From Brockia lithotrophica (lineage in GTDB: Bacteria; Bacillota; Bacilli; Thermicanales; DSM-22653): a stretch of 64,000 nucleotides of DNA. Both the position numbers and the translations under genes were made by a program. The stretch is taken from positions 118,652 to 182,651 of the forward strand of contig PEBW01000004.1 in assembly GCA_003050565.1 (NCBI GenBank), written 5' to 3'. Position 1 is the stretch's first letter; each line of letters begins with the position of its first letter. The notes under the pieces were generated by a model that made no database searches, had not been told where the DNA came from, and was given only the letters and a program-made list of their open reading frames with translations. Positions 35,284 through 43,622 of this stretch are shown in pieces.

Positions 35284-35577
35284 CTCAACTCCCTCGCTTC
35301 CCACGCGCATCGCTTTCCACAGCTTCGCCGTACGGGACCTCGGGCTATCCTCTGCATCGTCGAAATTGCGCTCCCTTTTGAGAGCCGCCGCCCCTCGCCC
35401 GCCCAACCGAAACGCGCGCCCTTCTTTCCGACGCGGAGATTTCCCGTGTGCTCACCACGGAGGCAAGGCCACGTACGACAGAGGAGGGGCGTCGACCTCG
35501 TCCCGAGTTCGGGAAACCTTCGCCGGTTCTCCGGGACAACCCGCAATCTCGATCCCGTCCACGCGGAAGAAGAAAAT

Positions 35578-36996
35578 TCACCGCACGCGGAAGCGGGCGA
35601 TGAAGAAACCGTCCACGTCCAGATCCTGGGGCAAGATCTCTAGCGTGCCCGGAATCCGGATGCGCTTGCGGAGCACGGCGGGTACAAAGGAAGCCATCCC
35701 CTCCTCGTCGAGCTCCAGGGCGGGATTGCGCGCGAGGGCGTCGCGGACGACACCTTCGTTTTCTTCCGGCGTGAGGGTACAGGTGCTGTAGACGAGCACA
35801 CCGCCCGGGCGGACGATCTGAGCCGCCGCGTGTAGGAGCTCCCGCTGCAACGCCGCGAGCTCCTTTACGCTTTCCGGCGTATGGCGGTACCGCAGTTCGG
35901 GACGTCGGCGAATCGTCCCCAGCCCCGAACACGGCGCATCCACGAGGACGCGGTCGAACTCGCGACCGTACACGCGGGGGAGATCCCGTCCGTCGCGCAA
36001 GGTCGGCACGACGATGGAGAGGCCCAGGCGCCCGACCTCCTCGCGGATCCGACGAACGCGGCTTTCGTGCACGTCAAGGGCGACGACCTCCCCCACGTCG
36101 CGCATGCGCTCGGCGGCAAAGGTGGCCTTCCCTCCCGGGGCGCTACAACAATCGAGGATCCGCTCGCCGGGGCGCGGGTCGAGAACGTGGACGACAAACA
36201 TCGCCGCCTCGTCCTGGATCGTGATCCACCCGCCATCCAAAAGCTCCCGCGGAGGAAACCCCCGCCCTTTGAGGCGCAAGGCTTCGGGGACGAGGCGCCC
36301 GTATTCTACCTTGTACCCCTTCTCGATGAGAGATTGTCGAACGGACTCCCGATCGACCTGAAGGAGGTTCACGCGAAAGCTGAGCGGCGGCGGGACGTCG
36401 AGGGTGGCGAGAAGTCGTCGGAGTTCTTCATCCCCGTACCTCTCCCGCCAAACTTCGAGAAGCCAAAGGGGGACGCCGTAGCGGAGGGATAGAGCCTCCG
36501 GATCCCCGCCTTCGGGCAGACGCACGCGCTCCGGCTCGCGCAGGTACGTGCGAAGGATTCCGTTGACGACTTTTTTGAGCGGGGTAAATCCGACCGCATC
36601 GACGAGGGCGAGGGTTTCCGAGAGGACGGCGTACGGCGGAATGCGCGTGAGAAAGAGGAGCTGGTAAAAGGCGAGATAAAGAATCCGGCGTACGTCCGCA
36701 GGCAACCGCTCGGGATGCTTCGCGTACTGGGAAACGGCGTAGGCGAGGTACGGACGGTGGGCGAGCACCCCGTACACGAGTTCCGTGACAAGGCGCCGAT
36801 CGGCGTCCGAGATGGGCCGTTCGTCCAAAACGGCCCGTAAGAGGTAGTTCGAATACGCGCCTTTTTCCTCCACGCGCTTCAAGATCTCCAACGCCAGCCG
36901 GCGCGCCGGGGACGGCCCCCTTTGGCCCGGGAGGGTCCCCGGCTGCCGTTTAGCCCCGGAGGGCTTGCCGGGGGGCTGGTGGGTCAACTCGAGCAC
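35578..36996 (-). CDS. rsmB: 16S rRNA (cytosine-967-C5)-methyltransferase
   Basis: A 472-residue enzyme (Sun/Fmu family) making m5C967 in 16S rRNA. Seen: an N-terminal NusB-like domain (ARRLALEILKRVEEKGAYSN), the SAM loop DCCSAPGGKAT, the motif IV Cys in DAPCSGLG and the catalytic Cys in STCTLTPEENE. A Pro/Gly-rich 30-residue N-terminus precedes the NusB domain. The GTG at 36996 lies 47 bp inside fmt; its ribosome site is weak. The order fmt-rsmB follows Bacillus. Confidence 0.95.
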   Translation of the reverse strand: MLELTHQPPGKPSGAKRQPGTLPGQRGPSPARRLALEILKRVEEKGAYSNYLLRAVLDERPISDADRRLVTELVYGVLAHRPYLAYAVSQYAKHPERLPADVRRILYLAFYQLLFLTRIPPYAVLSETLALVDAVGFTPLKKVVNGILRTYLREPERVRLPEGGDPEALSLRYGVPLWLLEVWRERYGDEELRRLLATLDVPPPLSFRVNLLQVDRESVRQSLIEKGYKVEYGRLVPEALRLKGRGFPPRELLDGGWITIQDEAAMFVVHVLDPRPGERILDCCSAPGGKATFAAERMRDVGEVVALDVHESRVRRIREEVGRLGLSIVVPTLRDGRDLPRVYGREFDRVLVDAPCSGLGTIRRRPELRYRHTPESVKELAALQRELLHAAAQIVRPGGVLVYSTCTLTPEENEGVVRDALARNPALELDEEGMASFVPAVLRKRIRIPGTLEILPQDLDVDGFFIARFRVR

Positions 36997-37927
36997 CTAC
37001 TTTCCACGTCTTGCGTCCGCGAAGAAATTCGGCGGCGGTCATCTCCCGCCGGCCTTCCGGCTTGAGTCGGCGGACGACGAATACGCCTTTCCCCGCCCGA
37101 ATCCGAATCACGTCCGCGAGGTCGACGATCGTCCCCGGGGAGGCATCGGCAAAAGCCCCCTCGTCCTCCGCCTGCGCCTCGAGCACGAGAATCCGTTCGC
37201 CGAAGGCGGAAAAAAACGCCCCCGGCCAAGGTGTAAGTCCCCGTACGCGCCAGACCAGCTCCTGTGCGGAAAGATGGAAGTCGAGGGCGCCGTCCTCCTT
37301 GTGGAGGAGAGGGGCAAAAGTCTTTTCCGCTTCGTTTTGCGGCACGGGCTCAATCTCCCCTCGGAAGTAGCGGGGCAAGGTTTCCACGAGGAGGGACGCC
37401 CCCATCTCCGCCAGGCGGGCTTCTAGGATCGCCGCGTTTTCATGGGGGTATATGGAAGTTTCCCGTTGGGCGAGGATCGGACCCGCGTCGAGTGCCTCCA
37501 CCATCCTGACGATGGTCACGCCCGTCTTCGTCTCCCCCCGTATGAGCGCCCACGCTACCGGGGCGGCGCCGCGGTACTTGGGGAGAAGCGATGCGTGGAC
37601 GTTGATCGCCCCGAAGGGGGGGCCTTCCAAGAGCGCGCGCGGTACGATCTGCCCGTACGCGGCCGTGACGATCACGTCCGGGGACGTCGCGAGGATTTCC
37701 CGAATCGCCGCTTCGTCCTTTAGGCGCTCCGGCTGAAAGACCCGGAGCCCGAAAGAAGCCGCGAAGACCTTGACGGGAGGAGGAACGGGCTCGCCGCTAC
37801 GTCCTTTCGGACGGTCGGGTTGCGTGACGACGAGCACGACTTCGTACCCCGCATCCACGAGCGCCCGAAGGGAAGGAACGGCGAACGCCGGAGTGCCCAT
37901 AAAGACGACGCGCTCAGGCATGCACAT
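36950..37927 (-). CDS. fmt: Methionyl-tRNA formyltransferase
   Basis: A 325-residue enzyme formylating initiator Met-tRNA with 10-formyl-THF. Seen: [17 protein letters not shown] near the N-terminus, the catalytic region [20 protein letters not shown] with its Asn-His pair, and the substrate Asp in LDAGPIL; a C-terminal OB fold follows from about residue 208. The ATG at 37927 overlaps def by 14 bp and has GAGGGCGG upstream. Peptide deformylase, the enzyme that later removes the formyl group, is encoded directly upstream. Confidence 0.97.
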   Translation of the reverse strand: MCMPERVVFMGTPAFAVPSLRALVDAGYEVVLVVTQPDRPKGRSGEPVPPPVKVFAASFGLRVFQPERLKDEAAIREILATSPDVIVTAAYGQIVPRALLEGPPFGAINVHASLLPKYRGAAPVAWALIRGETKTGVTIVRMVEALDAGPILAQRETSIYPHENAAILEARLAEMGASLLVETLPRYFRGEIEPVPQNEAEKTFAPLLHKEDGALDFHLSAQELVWRVRGLTPWPGAFFSAFGERILVLEAQAEDEGAFADASPGTIVDLADVIRIRAGKGVFVVRRLKPEGRREMTAAEFLRGRKTWKVGARVDPPAPRQALRG

Positions 37928-38393
37928 CCGCCCTCGTTTCCTCGGCGTGCGTGAGCGACAGCGCGCGGTCGATGAAGAGAATCCCGTCGAGGTGGTCGAT
38001 CTCGTGCTGGATGGCCCGCGCCTTGAGGCCTTCGGCCTCGATCACCGCGCTTTCTCCCGTGCGCGTCCACGTGCGTACGCGTACCCGCGCCGCGCGCCGA
38101 ACTTCCCCGTAAACCCCGGGGATGGAGAGGCACCCCTCCACCCCGACTTCTTCGCCCTCTTCCGCGAGGATCTCCGGATTGATGAGCTCTATGAGGCCGT
38201 CGCCTACGTCGACGACGGCGAGGCGGCGCGAGATTCCCACCTGGGGTGCGGCGAGGCCGACCCCCTCTGCGTGACGCATCGTCTCGGCGAGGTCGTCGAG
38301 CAGGCGGAGTACCTGGGGCGTTACGGACTTCACCGGCCGCGCCACCTCGCGCAGGACGGGATCGGGATGCTTGACGATGTACCGCACGGCCAC
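37914..38393 (-). CDS. def: Peptide deformylase
   Basis: A 159-residue metalloenzyme removing the formyl group from nascent proteins. The three family motifs are present: [17 protein letters not shown] (metal Cys) and QHEIDHLDG (two metal His and catalytic Glu). A TWT-rich beta segment is normal. The GTG at 38393 lies about 70 bp after priA. def-fmt-rsmB form a tight overlapping group. Confidence 0.97.
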   Translation of the reverse strand: MAVRYIVKHPDPVLREVARPVKSVTPQVLRLLDDLAETMRHAEGVGLAAPQVGISRRLAVVDVGDGLIELINPEILAEEGEEVGVEGCLSIPGVYGEVRRAARVRVRTWTRTGESAVIEAEGLKARAIQHEIDHLDGILFIDRALSLTHAEETRADVHA

Positions 38394-38462
38394 GTTCGGT
38401 CCCCCCCTCGCTCACGTTTTCGTGTATGCTCGCAAGGAAGCGTTCGGCGTGAACCCGTGGAC

Positions 38463-41075
38463 TCACGAAAAGTCCTGCGGATCGAAGTCCACCGTGAGGT
38501 CGACCTCGTCTTGTCGAAGCCGGGGATAGTGCGCCTGAAGAACTCGCCGCAGCCGCAAGGGAAAATCCGGTTCTCGCTTATATTGTACCAGCGCGTGAAA
38601 GCGAAAGCGATCGCGGATCCGCGGGATCCCCGCGGGCATGGGGCCCTTGACGACCGTATCCGGCGCGAGCCGCGGTAGGAGGTCCTCCACGATGCGCGCC
38701 AGCGCTTCCCGCGCTCGCCGCACGTCGACGTGGGCGGTCTCCAGGAGGACGAGGCGCGTAAAGGGAGGGTAGTTCTTGGCCCGTCGGACCTTGAGCTCCG
38801 TCCGGTAGAACTCCTCTACGCGGCCGCTGCGGGCGAGGGCAATCGCGGGGTGGTGCGGGCGAAACGTCTGAACGACCACCTCGCCGGGCAGAGCGTGACG
38901 CCCGGCACGGCCGGAGACCTGGACGAGGAGCTGAAACGTACGCTCCGCAGCGCGGAAGTCCGGAAACTGCAAGGAGAGGTCGGCGAGAAGGATCACGGAA
39001 AGCGTGACGTACGGAAAGTCGAGCCCCTTTGCCACCATCTGCGTCCCCAGGAGGATGTCCGCCTCCCGTTCGGCAAACTTGGTGAGGATCTCCTCGAGGG
39101 CACCCTTGCGGGCGGTCGTGTCGCGGTCCATGCGCAAGATGCGGGCTTCGGGGAAATGCGACCTGAGGAGCTCCTCCACACGTTCCGTGCCGAGACCGAG
39201 GTGTACGAGGTGCGGTGAGCCGCAGTAAGGACAGCGGGGAACCATGGGCATCTCGAAGCCGCAGATGTGGCAGCGGAGCACGTCATCCGCGCGGTGGTAA
39301 GTGAGCGACACGTCGCAATGCGGGCACTGCACCGTACGCCCGCACGAACGGCAGAGAACGACAGGTGTGTACCCCCGGCGGTTTAAAAAGACGATCGCCT
39401 GCTCGCCCCGGCGCAGACGATCTTCGAGGCGTTCGAGGAGGAACGGACTCAGGACGATTCCCCCGAGGCCGCGTCGACTCCCTTTTCCCGCTGCGGAACC
39501 GGTTCTCCGTTCCTCGTCTGCGGCACCCCGGGGGAACGTGGAAGCTCCGCCGCGCAGCTCGCCCACCGTCTCGGTCCCGCTCACACCCAGCCGCAAGTCC
39601 ACGACGTGCACCCGGGGGAGCGGGCGGCGGTCGATGCGCTCCCGCAGTTCGAGGAGGTTGTAGCGGCCGACGCGCGCCCGAGCGTACTGCTCGAGCGAAG
39701 GCGTAGCGCTCCCCAAAAGGAGGAGCGCGCCGTGGTACTTGGCCCGAAGCTCGGCCACCTCGCGGGCGTCGTAGCGCGGCGTCTCGTCCTGCTTGTAGCT
39801 CGTCTCGTGGGCCTCGTCGATGACGATGAGACCGAGGTGTCGCACGGGTGCGAACACCGCACTCCGCGCGCCGACGGCGATGTCCGCCTCTCCCCTCCAC
39901 AGACGGCGCCACTCGTCGTACCTCTCCCCGACCCCGAGGGCGCTGTGAAGTACCGCCACGCGCCGGCCAAAGCGCGCCGTGAAACGAGCGACCATGAGGG
40001 GCGTGAGGGAAATCTCCGGAACGAGGACGATGGCCCCTTTCCCCAGGGAGAGTATTTCTTCGATGAGCTGGAGGTAAATCTCCGTCTTACCGCTCCCGGT
40101 GACGCCGTACAGGAGGTACGGCTTCGAGGCGTCGCCTTCGCCACGGAGGGCCGCAAGGAGGTGCGAAAAGACTTCCGCCTGGGCCGGCGTGAGCGCGCGC
40201 TTGGGCTCGGGGACGAGGGCGGGCAAAAGCGGCGCGCGGTAGCTCTCGCGCGGGTACACTTCCACGAGGCCGCGTCGGGCAAGCGTTCGGACCAACGCGC
40301 GCGCGCCCGGAATTTCCCGTTCCAAAAGGCGAATGGGGACCTCTCCACCTTCGCGAATCCGCTCGAGCACCTTCGATTGCTTGGGTGTGAGAGGTTCGGA
40401 GGGATCGACTTCCCCGACCCCCCGCGCGACAAGCTCCTCGCGGACGGGATGGGCGCGTCGGGGACGGGCAAAGGTTTCCAAGTACCCGAGTCGGAGGAGG
40501 CTCTCGACGACGTCCGGCGCCTCGGCGGAGACGTTTCGCAGGCGACGAAGGGGGAGTTCCCCTTTCGCGCGCAGGTGCGCGATCACCGCCTCTTCCTCGG
40601 GAAGGAGGAAGAGGGGTTCGTCTTTCCGCGCGAGGCGAACCCAAATCTCTCCTTCCGGGCGCAGGGCTTGGGGGAGCATGGAGGCGTATACCCGGTAGAG
40701 GGGGGCGATGAGCCGTTCCGCCAACTCTCGTCCGAGGGCTACGAATTCCGCAGAAAGCACGGGGTCGCGGTCGAGGACGTAGACGACGGGCTTCAAGGCA
40801 AACCGGAGGTCGCGCTCTTGCGCAGGGCGGACGTCCACGACGAACCCCGGGACGAGTTGCCTCTTCACCTCCACGAATACGCGGCTACCCGGCCTCAGGT
40901 CTTTCGACGCAAGGTAGGTGAGGACGTCGCTCCCGGGAAAGAGGGGGACGTCCACGGCGACGTCGGCGACGAGCGGACGGGCTTCCGCTTCTCCTCCGGA
41001 GTCCCCGCCCGGCTCGGGATCGGCAACTCCCCCCTCTCGCGCCTCGGCTTCCTCCACTCTCCGCACGGCGGCCAC
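38463..41075 (-). CDS. priA: Primosomal replication restart helicase PriA
   Basis: An 870-residue helicase that reloads the replisome at stalled forks. Seen: an N-terminal DNA-binding region, Walker A GVTGSGKTE, the DEAH box in VIDEAHETSYKQ, a zinc-binding domain with CRSCGRTVQCPHC, CHICG and CPYCG (eight Cys in four pairs), and GTQMVAKGLDFP with the QVSGRAGRH motif. A Gly/Arg-rich insert lies between the DEAH lobe and the zinc domain. The N-terminus carries about 35 residues more than usual (Glu/Gly-rich), so the true start may be downstream of the GTG at 41075. A terminator lies just upstream at 41100-41132. Confidence 0.95.
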   Translation of the reverse strand: MAAVRRVEEAEAREGGVADPEPGGDSGGEAEARPLVADVAVDVPLFPGSDVLTYLASKDLRPGSRVFVEVKRQLVPGFVVDVRPAQERDLRFALKPVVYVLDRDPVLSAEFVALGRELAERLIAPLYRVYASMLPQALRPEGEIWVRLARKDEPLFLLPEEEAVIAHLRAKGELPLRRLRNVSAEAPDVVESLLRLGYLETFARPRRAHPVREELVARGVGEVDPSEPLTPKQSKVLERIREGGEVPIRLLEREIPGARALVRTLARRGLVEVYPRESYRAPLLPALVPEPKRALTPAQAEVFSHLLAALRGEGDASKPYLLYGVTGSGKTEIYLQLIEEILSLGKGAIVLVPEISLTPLMVARFTARFGRRVAVLHSALGVGERYDEWRRLWRGEADIAVGARSAVFAPVRHLGLIVIDEAHETSYKQDETPRYDAREVAELRAKYHGALLLLGSATPSLEQYARARVGRYNLLELRERIDRRPLPRVHVVDLRLGVSGTETVGELRGGASTFPRGAADEERRTGSAAGKGSRRGLGGIVLSPFLLERLEDRLRRGEQAIVFLNRRGYTPVVLCRSCGRTVQCPHCDVSLTYHRADDVLRCHICGFEMPMVPRCPYCGSPHLVHLGLGTERVEELLRSHFPEARILRMDRDTTARKGALEEILTKFAEREADILLGTQMVAKGLDFPYVTLSVILLADLSLQFPDFRAAERTFQLLVQVSGRAGRHALPGEVVVQTFRPHHPAIALARSGRVEEFYRTELKVRRAKNYPPFTRLVLLETAHVDVRRAREALARIVEDLLPRLAPDTVVKGPMPAGIPRIRDRFRFHALVQYKREPDFPLRLRRVLQAHYPRLRQDEVDLTVDFDPQDFS

Positions 41076-41099
41076 CGCCTCCCTCTGTTGCGCGGCGAG

Positions 41100-41132
41100 A
41101 AAAAACGCCCGCCGCCCCTAGGTACGGCGGGC
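41100..41132 (-). terminator. Terminator or attenuator between coaBC and priA
   Basis: On the minus strand GCCCGCCG (41125-41132) pairs with CGGCGGGC (41107-41114) and runs into six T. It lies 46 bp after the coaBC stop and about 25 bp ahead of the priA start, so priA relies on readthrough or a promoter within the gap. Confidence 0.7.
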
Positions 41133-41177
41133 AACCGGAGCACGCAAACTTCGCTCGGCGAGCTTTCGTCTCGCGGA

Positions 41178-42470
41178 TCAACGCACGGCGGCGAGACGTG
41201 CGGCGATCGCCTCCAGAAGCTTGTCGGCCAAAGTACGCTTGTCCTGGCGGGGAAACGCGAATCTTCCCCCCCAGCGATCGTAGAGGACGACCTCGTTTTC
41301 GTCGGCCTCGAAGCCTACGCCCGCGCGGGAGACCTCGTTGAGGACGAGAAAGTCGAGGTTTTTCCGCACGAGCTTGTCGCGGGCGTTCTCCTCGAGGTCT
41401 TCCGTCTCCGCGGCAAACCCTACGAGCACCTGATCGCTTCGCCGCCTCTTCCCCATCTCCAAGAGGATGTCCGGTGTCGGCTCGAGTTCGAGGACGAGGG
41501 GGCTCCCTTTCTTGATCTTCTGCGGCGCAACGACCTTTGGCCGGTAGTCCGCCACGGCGGCAGCGGCGATGAACACGTCCGCCTCGGGGAAGAGCTCCTC
41601 CACGGTGCGCAGCATGTCCTCCGCCCGAAGAGCCCTCCGCACCTCCACACCGGGAGGCGGCGGCACGGAGGTGGCACCGGCTACGACGACGACGCGCGCG
41701 CCACGGCGACGCGCCGCCTCGGCCAGGGCAAAGCCCATCTTTCCCGAGGAACGATTGGAGAGAAACCGCACGGGATCGACGGGCTCCTGCGTCGCACCTA
41801 CGGTGAGGAGAACGACCTTCCCGGCAAAAAAGGAATCGCCCTCGGGGGCGGCGGAAGCCGGGGAAGAAGGAATGCCTCCCGCGTTGGGGATCGGGAGCAC
41901 GGTTCGCCCCTGAAGGACGTCGTCGACGAAGGCGAAGATTTCCTCCGGCTCGGGCATCCGCCCCTTCCCTTCGTACCCGCACGCAAGAGGCCCACAAGCC
42001 GGCTCGAGAATCGTGTAGCCCAACCGCCGAAGGCGGGCGATGTTTTCCCGCACGACCGGGTGGGCGTACATGTGGACGTTCATCGCGGGAGCGAGGATCA
42101 CGGGCGTACGCGCGGCGAGGAGGGCGGTGGAGAGAAAGTCGTCCGCGAGCCCGCAGGCGAGTTTGCCGAGGACGTGCGCCGTCGCAGGAGCCACGACGAA
42201 TAGAGAGGCGCGGTCCGCGACGGCGATGTGGGCGATTTCCTCGGGGCGTTCTTCCCGGAAGACGTCCGTATGCACCCGCCCGCGCGCCACGACCTGAAAG
42301 GTGAGGGGCGCGACAAAGCGCTCGGCCCCTCGCGTGAGGATCACCTCGACGGCGTATCCCGCCTTTTGCAGGAGGCTTACGAGGCTTACGGCCTTATACG
42401 CTGCAATGCTCCCGCTGACCCCGACGACGACCGTTCCCTCGACTTTCCTCCGCGGTTCCCCCACGCCCAC
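41178..42470 (-). CDS. coaBC: Bifunctional phosphopantothenoylcysteine decarboxylase / phosphopantothenate-cysteine ligase
   Basis: A 430-residue fusion catalysing two steps of CoA synthesis: CTP-dependent coupling of cysteine to phosphopantothenate (CoaB, C-terminal) and FMN-dependent decarboxylation (CoaC, N-terminal). Seen: VVGVSGSIAAYKAV at the start, the CoaC His in AHIAVADRA, APAMNVHMY and the substrate clamp ACG in EPACGPLACG; then the CoaB part with LTVGATQEPVDPVRFLSNRS, AAAVADYRP and a late KIKK motif. A Pro/Ser/Gly linker joins the halves. The GTG at 42470 has GGGGAGG five bases upstream. Confidence 0.96.
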   Translation of the reverse strand: MGVGEPRRKVEGTVVVGVSGSIAAYKAVSLVSLLQKAGYAVEVILTRGAERFVAPLTFQVVARGRVHTDVFREERPEEIAHIAVADRASLFVVAPATAHVLGKLACGLADDFLSTALLAARTPVILAPAMNVHMYAHPVVRENIARLRRLGYTILEPACGPLACGYEGKGRMPEPEEIFAFVDDVLQGRTVLPIPNAGGIPSSPASAAPEGDSFFAGKVVLLTVGATQEPVDPVRFLSNRSSGKMGFALAEAARRRGARVVVVAGATSVPPPPGVEVRRALRAEDMLRTVEELFPEADVFIAAAAVADYRPKVVAPQKIKKGSPLVLELEPTPDILLEMGKRRRSDQVLVGFAAETEDLEENARDKLVRKNLDFLVLNEVSRAGVGFEADENEVVLYDRWGGRFAFPRQDKRTLADKLLEAIAARLAAVR

Positions 42471-42525
42471 GGGATCCTCCCCCCATCGGTCCACGTTCGA
42501 ACCCGCAAACCCTTCGCCCCCCAGC

Positions 42526-42756
42526 TCAAGAGGAGCGGCCGGGGGAGTTGGCGCTTCCGTCCGGAAGGATGACGCGAAGCTTTCCGTGATAGAACTCTTC
42601 GAGCGCCTGACCCACGGGGCGCGGCGGAGGATCCTCTTCGCTCCCCCGCACGCGAAACTCTTCGAGAATCTGACGCGCCCGCCGGGCGGCAATGACGGTG
42701 AGCAGGTACTTGCTTCCCGCCCGAGCGACGAGTTCGTCGATCGGCGGATAACGCAT
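42526..42756 (-). CDS. rpoZ: RNA polymerase omega subunit
   Basis: A 76-residue omega subunit that helps assemble RNA polymerase. Seen: the start MRYPPIDELVARAGSKYLL, then the conserved AARRARQILEE and PVGQALEEFYHGKLRV. The ATG at 42756 is preceded by GGGGGGAAGCGCGGG, a reasonable ribosome site. It sits between gmk and coaBC, the usual gmk-rpoZ-coaBC-priA order of Firmicutes. Confidence 0.95.
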   Translation of the reverse strand: MRYPPIDELVARAGSKYLLTVIAARRARQILEEFRVRGSEEDPPPRPVGQALEEFYHGKLRVILPDGSANSPGRSS

Positions 42757-42819
42757 CCCGCGCTTCCCCCCCCGTACGCCTCTACTCGACGCAGATTCCG
42801 CGACGCCGACGTCCGTCCC

Positions 42820-43566
42820 TTACGAGGAAAACGGCGGCCGTCTCTCGCCTTCGTGGACGAGCCATTGTTCGACCCGACGGAGCATCCGCTCCGCCCGCAG
42901 GTGTTCGGCGGTGATGATGGCGAGAATCCGGTCCGCGGCGCGGTCTACGTCGTCGTTCACGACGATGTAGTCGTAGTGTCGGGCCATCTGAAGCTCTTCC
43001 CAAGACTTTTCCAAGCGGGCGGCGATTTCCGCATCCGCCTCTGTCCCCCGGCCAGAAATCCGACGCCGGAGTTCTTCCCAGGAAGGAGGGACGAGGAAGA
43101 TGAAAATCCCCGCGGGAAACCGCTCCCGCACCTGTAGGGCTCCTTGGACTTCGATTTCCAAAAGGACGTCGCGTCCCTCCCGCAGGTTCTGCACGACGAA
43201 GTCCTTGGGCGTTCCGTAGAGGTTGTTCACGTACTCTGCCCACTCGAGGAAGGCATCCTCGGCGACCATTCGGAGGAATGTCTCCCGCGAGCGGAAGAAG
43301 TAGTTCACCCCCTCGACTTCACCGGGGCGGGGGGAACGGCTCGTCACGGATACGGAATAGATGAGCTCCGGAGCGCGTTCCCGCAGCCTCGCGCTCACCG
43401 TCCCCTTTCCGACGCCGGAAGGCCCGGACAAGACGATGAGAAGTCCCCAATGCGGCTCCGGTACGATCTTCGACGCCGGAAGCCCGGTCCCTGCGTTCGG
43501 TAGCCTTTGTTCTTCACGCTCCGATCCGCTCACCCGTCTACACCTTCCGCCCTTCCGGTTTGCCAT
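42820..43566 (-). CDS. gmk: Guanylate kinase
   Basis: A 248-residue (or 237 with an alternative start) enzyme converting GMP to GDP with ATP. Seen: P-loop SGPSGVGKGT, the GMP-binding SVSVTSRSPRPGEVEGVNYF (20 residues), the EWAEYVNNLYGTP segment, DVLLEIEVQGA and the lid RRRISGRG. The core begins near residue 40, after a basic N-terminal extension. Starts considered: ATG 43566 (GGGGGAAGGG upstream) and GTG 43533 (GGAAGG upstream). remA and yloC, which lie upstream of gmk in Bacillus, are absent; the Ca-ATPase gene follows directly. Confidence 0.94.
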   Translation of the reverse strand: MANRKGGRCRRVSGSEREEQRLPNAGTGLPASKIVPEPHWGLLIVLSGPSGVGKGTVSARLRERAPELIYSVSVTSRSPRPGEVEGVNYFFRSRETFLRMVAEDAFLEWAEYVNNLYGTPKDFVVQNLREGRDVLLEIEVQGALQVRERFPAGIFIFLVPPSWEELRRRISGRGTEADAEIAARLEKSWEELQMARHYDYIVVNDDVDRAADRILAIITAEHLRAERMLRRVEQWLVHEGERRPPFSS

Positions 43567-43622
43567 CCCTCCCTTCCCCCTACACGCCCCTTGCGGGCCC
43601 ACGTCCTCTCGCGGAGCGGGAA

